DNA of 64,000 nucleotides from Lewinellaceae bacterium (GTDB lineage: Bacteria; Bacteroidota; Bacteroidia; Chitinophagales; Saprospiraceae): NCBI GenBank assembly GCA_016716135.1, contig JADJWX010000023.1:35029-99028 (forward strand), read 5' to 3'. The stretch's first letter is position 1. The number at the start of each line of letters is the position of its first letter. Below the pieces are notes generated by a model. The model was not told the origin of the DNA. It saw only the letters and a program-made list of their open reading frames with translations, and did not search any database. Shown here one piece after another: positions 18,696 to 27,437 of this stretch. The position numbers and the translations under genes were made by a program.

Positions 18696-21600
18696 TGCAC
18701 AACAAGTTTGCGCACCCCGGAGCCTTCACGGTTATCTACCGCGACCGTATACAATCCCTCCGGAAAGCGGGCCACATCGAGTTGGGTCATTACCTGGCCG
18801 CCGGCCAGCACCGTGCTGTACACCATACGGCCGGCTGCGTCGAACATCCGGATGCGGGTGTCGGAGCGCAGTGCCTCGCCAAAGGCAATCCGGACAGATT
18901 CGGAAGCCGGGTTGGGCGCCAGCAGGAAGTTGAGCGCACGCGTTGTTTCCGTTGTGCTCACGGGGAACGGTTGTATGGTGAAGCAATCTATGATCAGCCC
19001 GCCTTCGCCGTCCGTCACCGTGAAACAAAATTCATCCGGCCCGGCGCTGCTGCCGTAATCGAAGTAGCGCAGGCCGTTGTTATTCAGGTCGACCTGGGTA
19101 AACTGATCGCCCACCTGCATGGCCACGCCGCTGCCATTCAGTTGAAGCTGGCCCTTTGCCGGTATGGTCGTCAGGGTGTAGAGCAGTTCGGCGTCGCTGT
19201 TGTTGGCGTCTTCTGTTTTCAGCAAATTGACGGTAATGCCGGCATTGGCCCCCGGTGGTACCTGGAGCGGGTTGTTGTTCACCAAAACCGGCGGGGTCGA
19301 CGAGGTGCCGGAGCAGATTTCCAGATTAAACACCTGCACTGCGCCGCCGGAACTGATGACGTTGTCTTTGATTCGCAGCGTCCAGTTGCCGGTTGAATTT
19401 TCGTTGTTGAATAAACTGAGATTTTCAGCCGGTTTGTAAAGCGACCCGTCTTTGGGCGGCGGGCAACCGAAGGTGCCGGGCTTGCTGTCGTCAAAACCAA
19501 AATTGAAGGTGCCGTTGTAGTTCGGGCATTTGTCTTTGAACAGCAGCACATCTTTGCCCGACGGGCTGATGAGGTGCATTTCCAGGTCTTTGAAATACTC
19601 GTGAAAGCCCTGAATTTTCGACACGTTTACGTCGCTTACAATTCCCCCAAAGGGAATGTTGATTTTTGATTCAACCGTGATTACCTGGCTTCCGGTAATG
19701 TTTTTCGGAACATCTATCGATTCAAATGTCGTACAAACATCGATCAGGGTTGCAAAAGCAAAAGGCCCTACCCAGGCGCCGTCGCCGCACTCGTTTTTGG
19801 GCCGTACACGCCAATAATACACCGTGCCTTTTTCCAGCAAATCCTGAAATTTAATACTATCGGCAACAAGGTTGTCGCGCGTATTGACCAGGGTTGCCGG
19901 GGCAAACGAGGGGTTGGTAGCCACCTGAATATCGTAGAAATTCGCATTGGGTACGCCGTTCCACCTGAATTGCGGCCCACGGTCTTGTCCTACCGCGCCA
20001 TCTGCCGGCGATTGCAGGGCCATTGCCGAGAAATCGTTAAAGAAAACACTGATGGTGTTCACCCGCTCCTTCTTCAGGGCGCCGGCTTCGGCACTGAGCG
20101 TAAAATCGAAGGTTGCCTTGGTTTGGTTCACCGGAAAATCCAGCGTCATTACCGTTTCGGCGCCGGGTGTTACCGGGTTGGGGCTGAAGTTGGCGTTTAC
20201 GCCGGGCGGAAGACCAATGGCGCTAAAGGTAATTGGTTCGCTGAAGCCCGCTTGTGTGCTGGTACTGATTACGGTGTTGTACGTGGCAGGCAGGCATACC
20301 GTATCATACAAGCCGGTCGGGCAAAAGGAGAAGCCCGGTTGTGTGGGCGCTTGTATTCTGAAATTGGAATTGGAAATATCGAAAAAGACATTGTCGGCGG
20401 CTTCTACCCGTATGCGCGCGCTGTTGGTGGGAAAATTGGGCACCTGAACGCAATAACGGCCGGTATTTGCTATATTAGTCGCCAGGGTGATCGGATAGGT
20501 TAAGCCGCCGTTGGTGCTCAATTTGATGTTGACCATCTTGCAGTTTACCGGCGCCTTATCGGTATTGGCTACATCCCAGGTAACTTCCTGGTATTCACCC
20601 GGCGCCCAGCTCACAAGCGTGCTATTGGGTTCTAATACGATAAACGGGCCCGCATCGGTTGTGGAGCGGAATAAAATCTTTTCCCAGGACACCCCTCCCT
20701 TGCCGTCGCGTGCAGTAAACCGGAAATTCAAAACGCGGCTGTAATCCGGCAAATATTCGGTAGGATTGGAGGCATTGTTGATGATGGTCTGAATCCGCGG
20801 AAAGGTGCGCGTGGGTGTGTTTGCAGGCAGGTAAGAACGGAACAATGGTGCGTTGCCGGTCGGTTGTCCCAGGGGTGTTTCCGGGCCGGTGTCAAACTGC
20901 TCCCAGCAGTATGACAGCGCATCGCCATCAGGATCGGTAGCCACGCCGGTGAGGGCAAAGGGCGTGCTGACCGGGATGTAAAACCCATTCGTCAGCGGGA
21001 TGCTGACCTCCGGGGCATTATTGTCGGCAGGCAACGCTTCCCCACAAGTGGCTCCAGCACCCAGCGTGATGAAAAGCCGGGTTTGTTCAATACTGCCTAC
21101 ATGGAAATAGGGGTCTTCATCACCGATCGCATCCGGAACGCAGAGCGAACCATAGCTCATGATCGTTGACCCGCCGCCGGGTTCGTAGGCCGTGGATGCC
21201 TCCCGGCTGTCGGCTGAAGGCGGGCAAGAGTTGAACGTATGCGTTGCATCAAACTGGTGCCCCATTTCATGCGCAACAATTAAATAATACCTTTCGCCGA
21301 TCGGGCTGGGCAGCGAACTGGCCGCGCGGGCTTTGTTGATCGCAGTACAAACACCGCCGAGCGCGGCAATGCCGGCCGTGTACACGCCTTGCGGGTTGGC
21401 AACCCGGCAAAGGACGTGGCCGATATCGTAACTGTTTATGCCAATAAGCGAGTTAACTGCTGCCGGATTTTGACCAAACCACGAAGACGCCAGGGCGCCG
21501 GAGTAGGGGTCTGTGTCCGGGTCAAAGAAAAACAGCGTATCGTTGTTCGGCACCAGTTCCATGCGTATGGCGAGGTCTTCTTCGGTAATGCCGTTGATAA

Positions 21601-22309
21601 AATTCATGGCCGTGGTAACGGCGCCCAGAACCAAGGTTTTTGTACCGCCGTGAAACAGCGAATATTCTGCCTGGGCAGAAATTGCCGCGCGGTATTTGCG
21701 CAGGCCTACCGGCGCTTCACTGCGATCTGACGCCGGTTTACCTTTTACCGGATTAACAGAAAAAGCATCATTCACGCCACAACGGGCCAGCGATTCGTTC
21801 AAATAAGACAAGTCTTCCATCCGGTAGGCCATGTAATGCTCCTGCATGCCCCTGGCATAACTGCGCACCGTCTGGATACGGCCATCGAGGCCAAAAAAGT
21901 ACCCGTGAAAACCGGCAGGGCCCACTCCCAGGCGTACACGTGCGCCGGAGCCATCGGCTGCCGTGCCTGCATAGGTGCGGATACCGGGGTACCTGGCAGC
22001 CAACTCGGATGCCATTACGGGCGATTCCCATACACGGAAACTGTGCAGGGAGCCGTCTGCCTGGGGCAACTCAATCAGTATCGGTTCCCCCGTACCGGTA
22101 AATTCCATGGGCGCCGCATGCAATGCGGTTTTCAGGCCGGAATAATCCAGCCGGAAAGTTTTGTACTGCTTGGGCCGTGTTTCTTGTTCGGCATTTTCAG
22201 CCAATGGAATATGCTCTTTTTCAACCGGCATCCAGAAGTTTAGCCCGGATTGGGCGTGCAAACAGGAAAAGCCCGCGGCCGTAAAAATTAAAATAGATAG
22301 AAAACGCAT
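18692..22309 (-). CDS. reprolysin-like secreted metalloprotease 2, T9SS cargo
   Basis: A 1205-residue secreted zinc protease of the reprolysin-like (metzincin) group. Signal peptide to about residue 19 (GFSCLHA/Q); propeptide to about 195; catalytic domain with intact HEMGHQFDATH, first His at 347, and a downstream SIMSYGSLC Met-turn. A P-domain lies around 880-1000 (ESKINIPFGGIVSDV ... TGNWTLRIKD), and the C-terminus is a T9SS sorting domain (LLAPNPASESVRIAF ... RKLVVQ). It is most like the gene at 22489, with near-identical tail segments, which suggests recent duplication. Its stop lies inside a REP-like unit, and a gap of about 180 bp rich in repeats separates it from its upstream paralogue. 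Confidence 0.9.
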   Translation of the reverse strand: MRFLSILIFTAAGFSCLHAQSGLNFWMPVEKEHIPLAENAEQETRPKQYKTFRLDYSGLKTALHAAPMEFTGTGEPILIELPQADGSLHSFRVWESPVMASELAARYPGIRTYAGTAADGSGARVRLGVGPAGFHGYFFGLDGRIQTVRSYARGMQEHYMAYRMEDLSYLNESLARCGVNDAFSVNPVKGKPASDRSEAPVGLRKYRAAISAQAEYSLFHGGTKTLVLGAVTTAMNFINGITEEDLAIRMELVPNNDTLFFFDPDTDPYSGALASSWFGQNPAAVNSLIGINSYDIGHVLCRVANPQGVYTAGIAALGGVCTAINKARAASSLPSPIGERYYLIVAHEMGHQFDATHTFNSCPPSADSREASTAYEPGGGSTIMSYGSLCVPDAIGDEDPYFHVGSIEQTRLFITLGAGATCGEALPADNNAPEVSIPLTNGFYIPVSTPFALTGVATDPDGDALSYCWEQFDTGPETPLGQPTGNAPLFRSYLPANTPTRTFPRIQTIINNASNPTEYLPDYSRVLNFRFTARDGKGGVSWEKILFRSTTDAGPFIVLEPNSTLVSWAPGEYQEVTWDVANTDKAPVNCKMVNIKLSTNGGLTYPITLATNIANTGRYCVQVPNFPTNSARIRVEAADNVFFDISNSNFRIQAPTQPGFSFCPTGLYDTVCLPATYNTVISTSTQAGFSEPITFSAIGLPPGVNANFSPNPVTPGAETVMTLDFPVNQTKATFDFTLSAEAGALKKERVNTISVFFNDFSAMALQSPADGAVGQDRGPQFRWNGVPNANFYDIQVATNPSFAPATLVNTRDNLVADSIKFQDLLEKGTVYYWRVRPKNECGDGAWVGPFAFATLIDVCTTFESIDVPKNITGSQVITVESKINIPFGGIVSDVNVSKIQGFHEYFKDLEMHLISPSGKDVLLFKDKCPNYNGTFNFGFDDSKPGTFGCPPPKDGSLYKPAENLSLFNNENSTGNWTLRIKDNVISSGGAVQVFNLEICSGTSSTPPVLVNNNPLQVPPGANAGITVNLLKTEDANNSDAELLYTLTTIPAKGQLQLNGSGVAMQVGDQFTQVDLNNNGLRYFDYGSSAGPDEFCFTVTDGEGGLIIDCFTIQPFPVSTTETTRALNFLLAPNPASESVRIAFGEALRSDTRIRMFDAAGRMVYSTVLAGGQVMTQLDVARFPEGLYTVAVDNREGSGVRKLVVQ

Positions 22310-22361
22310 GTGTGTATTTGTTTTTGAATGATCTGTGAAGCCGATTCGGCGTCCTGCGAAA

Positions 22362-22394
22362 ACTCGTCCTACGGCTCAAAGCCGTAGGACGAGT
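22362..22394. repeat. 33-bp palindrome (CGTCCTACG family)
   Basis: Arms ACTCGTCCTACGGCT and AGCCGTAGGACGAGT around a short centre, the same family as at 57874 and 62024. The bases that follow (CTTCATGGCTCCGTGGTGAAAAAAA to about 22431) match the right end of the larger elements at 39466 and 61983, so this is a truncated copy. Confidence 0.7.
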
Positions 22395-22470
22395 AAGGTT
22401 CTTCATGGCTCCGTGGTGAAAAAAACTACAGCGCGCATTTACAATTTCGCTCCTTTAAACAATTCAAACG

Positions 22471-22492
22471 GCGAACCGGAGGTGCGCGTTAC
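22471..22492. repeat. REP-like inverted repeat at a protease stop codon
   Basis: GCGAACCGGAGGTGCGCGTTAC, one base different in the arm from the unit at 18674. On the minus strand it supplies the TAA stop (22491-22489) of the third protease. Confidence 0.6.
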
Positions 22493-25400
22493 CGGACGAC
22501 CAATTTCCGAACACCGCTGCCCTCGGCATTGTCCACGAAAACGGTGTACATCCCCTCGGGTAATTTGTTCAGTTGTAAAATCGCGACCTGTTGACCGGAA
22601 GCAACCCGCTCGGTACGCACCAAGCGCCCGGCAGCGTCAAACAGCCGGATGCGGGTGTCGGAGCGCAAGGCTTCGCCAAAACTCAGCCGCACGGTTTCCG
22701 TTGCCGGGTTGGGCGCCAGCAGGAAGCTGAGCGCGCGCAGGCTTTCCGACGTGCTGACCGGGAAAGGCTGGATGGTAAAACAATCCTTCACCAGGCCCCC
22801 TTCGCCGTCGGTCACGACAAAACAAAATTCGTCGGTCCCCACATTGTTGCCATAGTCGAAAAAGCGCAATCCGTTATTATCCAGGTTGGTTTGCGTGAAC
22901 TGGTCGCCCGGCTGCATGGCCACACCGCTTGCGTTCAGGTGCAATTCGCCATAGGCCGGAGTGGTTAGCAGGGTGTAAACAAGTTCATCCGGGCCGTTAT
23001 TGGCATCGTCGGTTTTTAACAGGTCGGTTGATACTACGGCATTGCCGCCGGGCATTACCTGCAGGGTGTTGTTATTGACCAAAAAAGGCGGGTTCAGGCT
23101 GGTGCTGGAGCACACCTCGAAGTCAAATCCGCTGAGATTGCCGCCCGAGCTGATGGCATTGTCTTTTACACGCAGGATCCAGTCGCCCCCGGTATTTTGC
23201 CCGTTCATGGCGCCGAGGCTCATTTCCGGTTTGTACAAAACGCCGGTATTATTGGGCGGGCAGGCAAAGGCAGTTGGGCTGGCATCGTCGAAGCCAAAAT
23301 TGAAGTTGGCGCTCACGCCGCCGCATTTTGTGGTAAACAACAAAACATCTGTTCCGGCAGGGCTGATAAGCCGCATTTCCAGGTCCCTGAAAAAGCCGTG
23401 GTTGCCCTGAATACGGGTAATTTTTACCCCGCTTACCACCCCGCCTGCCGGCAGGTTAATTTTGGATTCAACCGTTGTAATGGCATTTGGGGTTATGGTT
23501 TTGGGAACATCCGTTGATACGTAGGTTGCACAAACATTAAGCCCCGTGGCAAAGGCAAAAGGCCCGACCCAGTTGCCGACGCCGCAGGCATTTGTCGGGC
23601 GGAAACGCCAGTAATAAATCGCGCCTTCATCCAGCTGCGTGGTTACGGCGAAACTGTCCACGGCAATATTGGACGCCGTGGCAACAATGGTCGGCGGTGC
23701 AAACGAAGGGCTGGAGGCCAGTTCCACCTCGTAGGTAGCGGCGCCTACGGTTGTCCATTGCAGGGTTGGCAGGCGCACCTGGCCGCCGGCGCCGTCGACC
23801 GGTTTGACGGCAGTCAGGGGAGAAAAGTCATTTTGGATAATCCAAAGCGTATTGGTCGTAGAGTCTGTTAATGCGCCCGCAGAGCCTTTGACTTTGTAGT
23901 TCAAAATTAACTCCGGCTGGTTTGCCGGAAAATCGAGCGTCAACACCACATCATTTCCGGGCACTACCGGGTTGGGGGTTAATGAAGCCGTCACCCCGTT
24001 TGGCAGGCCTTCAACCGCCAGCGTAACCGGGTCGCTGAAGCCGGCCGTTGAAGCGGTGCTGATCACCGTGCTGTACTGGAGGGGGAGGCAGATGGTATCG
24101 TACACTGAAGTGGCGCAAAAACTGATATCCGGTTGTGCGGCCGATTGAATACTGATGTTGTTGTTGGAAATATCAAAAAATACGTTGTCGGCGGCTTCCA
24201 CCATAATGCGGCCCATTGTCGTGGGGATGTTTGGCACCTTGACGCAATAACGTCCCTGGTTGAGCACATTGGTGGCCAGGGTAATGGGGAAGTTTAGGCC
24301 ACCGTCGATGCTGAGTTTTATGTTCACACGTTGGCTGTTCACCGGACTGATGTTGGTGTTGGCCACATCCCAGGTGACTGTCTGGTATTCGCCCGGCCAC
24401 CAGCTGACGCCGGCATTGTTAGGATAGGTTACCCGGAAGGGACCGGCGGCGATACGGGGAGCAAGTGTGATTTCCTTCCAGGCCTGTCCGCCGGCGCCGG
24501 TCGTTCTGTCGCGCACGGTCACCCGGAATTTCAGGTTGCGGTTGTAAGTCGGCAGTACTTCCACGGTAGTGTTTTTGTTGGCTGCCAGGTCGGCCAGGTT
24601 GGGGAAATATCGCGTCGGCGATGCACTGAAAATATAGGAGCGGAAAGCCGGCGCGTTGCCTTGCGGCATGCCGAGGGTGTACTTGCCGGGATCGGTATCA
24701 TACTGCTCCCAGCAGTAGTTCAGGTTGTCGCCATCGGCATCCGTACCGGCTGCAGTCAGGCGAAAGGGGGTGTTGACCGGAATAACCACATTGTTCGGGC
24801 TGACAATTTCCACTTCCGGTGCATTGTTGTTGGTTTGAATAGAACCACCGCAAGTGGCGCCGCTGCCCTGCCACATGAAGGTCTGCGCCTGAATAATACT
24901 GCCGATGTGGTAGTACGGATCGTTGTCGTTTTGAACATTGTTGTCGATGCACGAACCGGCGTACGACATAATCGTACTGCCGCTGCCCGGCTCGAAAGCT
25001 GTTGCAGGAGCAAGTTGATTATCAACGTTCGGGCAGTTCGCCCAGGTATGGCTGGCGTTAAGCTGGTGCCCGAATTCATGCGCGGCAACCAGGTAAAAAT
25101 ATTCCGTTTGCGGATTTTGTGCCGATGACGCGCCCCGCGCTTTGTTATCGCTGTTGCAGGCACGGCCGCCCACCACCCCGACTTGGTCGCCGACGATATA
25201 CCGGGAAAAAACATGCCCGATATCGTAGCTGCTGTTGGGCAAAATCGAGTCGATCGCCGCCGGGTTCTGGTTCATCCACTCCCCAACGGTATTTCCGGTG
25301 AACGGGTCGGTGTTCGGGTTGAGGAAGATAATCTGGTCGTTCATGGGATGCAGGATCAGCCGCAGGCTGAAATCGCGCTCCTGAATAGCAACAATATAGT

Positions 25401-26133
25401 TCAGGGCCGTATTGATGGCGGATAATACCAGCGGTTTGGTTCCGCCAAAAAACTGGGAATATTCGCCGCGGGCCGAGATGGCAATCGTGTACGTTTTCAG
25501 CGTGACCAGGGCTGCGCCACGCTCCGTAACCTGCCCGGGTTTTATGTGTTGTTCCAGTGGTATGGGCTGCTGGCCGTCCGCTTCCACGCCGCAGGGAATG
25601 CCTGAAATCAGGGTGTTTTCTTTCGGTAAATCCGACAATTTATACGCCAGGTAGTAGCGCGTTTGTCCCATCGCATACGGACGGATCGACTGCACGCTGC
25701 CGTCTTTTTCAAATTGAAAGGCGTGAAAACCCTGATAGGTCACGCCCAAACGCACCGTGGCTTCGGAGTCGTCGGTAGCCCGGCCGGCATAGTTGCGAAT
25801 GCCCGGGTATCGGGCCGCCAGTTCCGGCGCCATGATCGGCGATTCCCAGACTTCAAACTCCCGGATCGTACCGTCTGCCGCAGGCAATTCAACCAGCAGC
25901 GGGTTGCGGGCCGCCGCTTCGGTGAACTCCATCGGCGCCTGCGCCAGCCGCTGGGTCAGGGCATCATAGCGCAGGTCGTAGGCCTGAAATTTTACGGGAT
26001 TGAGATCGGGGGCGGTGCCCTCCGGCAAGGCAATCCGGTCCACGGATACCGGTTCCCAGAACGGCGTGCTGTTTTGGGCGGAAAGCCCGGTGATGAACCC
26101 GGTAAAGCAAAGCAGAAGGTAGACTTGGCGCAT
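22489..26133 (-). CDS. reprolysin-like secreted metalloprotease 3, T9SS cargo
   Basis: A 1214-residue paralogue of the two preceding proteases. I start it at the ATG at 26133 because this gives a standard signal peptide (LLLCFTGFITGLSA/Q); the frame extends nine codons further to 26160. The propeptide precedes a metzincin domain with HEFGHQLNASH, first His at 352, and the Met-turn SIMSYAGSC. P-domain about 880-1000 with the RDLEMRLISPAGTDVLL and GGDWILRVKDN segments, then a cadherin-like part and a T9SS tail (LLAPNPATETVRLSF ... RKLVVR). Likely an extracellular or surface protease for protein breakdown or maturation of other surface proteins. Confidence 0.9.
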   Translation of the reverse strand: MRQVYLLLCFTGFITGLSAQNSTPFWEPVSVDRIALPEGTAPDLNPVKFQAYDLRYDALTQRLAQAPMEFTEAAARNPLLVELPAADGTIREFEVWESPIMAPELAARYPGIRNYAGRATDDSEATVRLGVTYQGFHAFQFEKDGSVQSIRPYAMGQTRYYLAYKLSDLPKENTLISGIPCGVEADGQQPIPLEQHIKPGQVTERGAALVTLKTYTIAISARGEYSQFFGGTKPLVLSAINTALNYIVAIQERDFSLRLILHPMNDQIIFLNPNTDPFTGNTVGEWMNQNPAAIDSILPNSSYDIGHVFSRYIVGDQVGVVGGRACNSDNKARGASSAQNPQTEYFYLVAAHEFGHQLNASHTWANCPNVDNQLAPATAFEPGSGSTIMSYAGSCIDNNVQNDNDPYYHIGSIIQAQTFMWQGSGATCGGSIQTNNNAPEVEIVSPNNVVIPVNTPFRLTAAGTDADGDNLNYCWEQYDTDPGKYTLGMPQGNAPAFRSYIFSASPTRYFPNLADLAANKNTTVEVLPTYNRNLKFRVTVRDRTTGAGGQAWKEITLAPRIAAGPFRVTYPNNAGVSWWPGEYQTVTWDVANTNISPVNSQRVNIKLSIDGGLNFPITLATNVLNQGRYCVKVPNIPTTMGRIMVEAADNVFFDISNNNISIQSAAQPDISFCATSVYDTICLPLQYSTVISTASTAGFSDPVTLAVEGLPNGVTASLTPNPVVPGNDVVLTLDFPANQPELILNYKVKGSAGALTDSTTNTLWIIQNDFSPLTAVKPVDGAGGQVRLPTLQWTTVGAATYEVELASSPSFAPPTIVATASNIAVDSFAVTTQLDEGAIYYWRFRPTNACGVGNWVGPFAFATGLNVCATYVSTDVPKTITPNAITTVESKINLPAGGVVSGVKITRIQGNHGFFRDLEMRLISPAGTDVLLFTTKCGGVSANFNFGFDDASPTAFACPPNNTGVLYKPEMSLGAMNGQNTGGDWILRVKDNAISSGGNLSGFDFEVCSSTSLNPPFLVNNNTLQVMPGGNAVVSTDLLKTDDANNGPDELVYTLLTTPAYGELHLNASGVAMQPGDQFTQTNLDNNGLRFFDYGNNVGTDEFCFVVTDGEGGLVKDCFTIQPFPVSTSESLRALSFLLAPNPATETVRLSFGEALRSDTRIRLFDAAGRLVRTERVASGQQVAILQLNKLPEGMYTVFVDNAEGSGVRKLVVR

Positions 26134-26263
26134 GAGAAACTGTTTTTGAAAAAAATACATGAATTGCTAAATGTATAGGCGAACAACAAAAATCCGGCTT
26201 TTGGCCGTGAAAACGCCCTTTTTATTAACGTTTGCTAATACTGACGTAGAAAGCGCGCAGTTT

Positions 26264-26940
26264 TTAAAGCAACACCCGTATCACGAGGACCAACCCGAAC
26301 ACCAACAAGGTGAGCCCGATGCCGCGTTGGACCCAACGCGTGTGCTTCGGGTCAGAAAATGCCGGACCCGTTTGGCAGCATAGGCTTTCAACGTGTCGGT
26401 CGCGATCAGGGTAATCAACATGCCGCTAAAAAAACCAAGGGTTTCCTTGGGCGCCCACTGATTCGGGACGATCACCGCACTGGCAATACCCAGCCAGAAG
26501 AAAACAGTAAACGGGTTGATGGTGTTCAGCAAAAATCCCCGCAGCCAATAGCCCGGGTACCCCCAACGCATCCAGTTGTGCTCCACACCCGGCGCCTCCG
26601 GACCATCCAAGGCATCGAGCACCCGATCAGCAGTGGTATGATGCGTATCCGCAATGGGCACACGCTTGCGCAAAAACGTCCCCAGGCCGAAAATCACCAA
26701 TACCGCGCCGCCCAGCAGGCCGGCCCACAGCCGGAAATGCGGCAATGCCGTCAAGGTAGCCAGTGCATCCACGCCGTGATAAACCAGGGTAATGTACAGG
26801 ACGTCGCTGGTCCAGATACCGGCTGCCAACGCAAAACCGGCGCGAAAACCGCGCTCCAAACTGGCCTGCACTATGGCAAACAACAAGGGGCCAACCATGA
26901 AACTCAGCGACAATCCTAATAGTGCGCCTTCCAAAAGCAT
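26264..26940 (-). CDS. LysE/RhtB-type exporter, frame-broken near its end
   Basis: An inner-membrane amino-acid exporter of the LysE superfamily with six hydrophobic segments. The ATG at 26940 starts LLEGALLGLSLSFMVGPLLF, including the family GP motif; the loop NPFTVFFWLG is another hallmark. The frame breaks at a four-T run (26359-26356): the existing frame ends at 26281 in a Ser/Cys-rich tail, whereas the next frame reads SDPKHTRWVQRGIGLTLL and ends at 26264 as a normal last helix. Adding one T repairs it, which suggests a sequencing error. The minus-strand CACCTTTG just upstream of the start may be a weak promoter element. Confidence 0.75.
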
Positions 26941-27104
26941 AAGCAAAGGTGGGGGTTGCGAGCGGCGAAAATACAACTTCTGCTGTGTTGGCCATGTGCT
27001 TTTGATCCGGCACCTTGCTTGCGATGCAGAAAAGCGGGTAAACCTCCATTCGATAAAAAGGCCGAAATTTCGTAATGTTGCTACTCATTCAAACCCGCGC
27101 CTCA

Positions 27105-27320
27105 ATGAGCAACAACAAGCGTGCTTTCTACCTCACCTGCTGGAACTGCAAGCGCAAAAACATCCCCTACGTTTTCAGAATCGCCGAAGACGCCCCGCCA
27201 GGCAATGCCACCGTACAGGTGCCCTGCCCCTTTTGTCAAAAAATGATGGCGGTCGACATCCCCTTCGACCTGCCGCCCGACGCGACGGCGATCAAACATT
27301 TATCTACTAAAAAAACGTGA
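27105..27320 (+). CDS. small zinc-ribbon protein next to the CHAT gene
   Basis: A 71-residue protein beginning MSNNKRAFYLTCWNCKRKN. Two CxxC pairs (CWNC and CPFC) about 35 residues apart are a zinc-ribbon pattern. Upstream in-frame ATG 27075 is possible but adds no recognisable sequence. The middle (YVFRIAEDAPPGNATVQVPC) is beta-like. It ends 117 bases before the CHAT protease gene, with palindromic repeats between. Co-occurrence suggests, but does not prove, that it works with the CHAT protein, for example as an adaptor. No known family name can be given. Confidence 0.7.
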   Translation: MSNNKRAFYLTCWNCKRKNIPYVFRIAEDAPPGNATVQVPCPFCQKMMAVDIPFDLPPDATAIKHLSTKKT

Positions 27321-27330
27321 ACGTGTTCGT

Positions 27331-27420
27331 ATTCAGGCGGTGACTCGCGCGATTCAGGCGGTGACTTGGAGTCACCACCTGAATATGAACCGCCCGAATC
27401 ACGTACCTCACCGCCTGAAT
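27331..27420. repeat. palindromic repeat cluster before the CHAT gene
   Basis: A half unit ATTCAGGCGGTGACT (27331) is followed by a full 33-bp palindrome (27352-27384, core CTTGGAG, one arm mismatch) and an inverted half unit TCACCGCCTGAAT (27408-27420). The whole lies between the zinc-ribbon stop and the CHAT ATG at 27438. Confidence 0.85.
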
Positions 27421-27437
27421 AATCACCCATTATCAAA

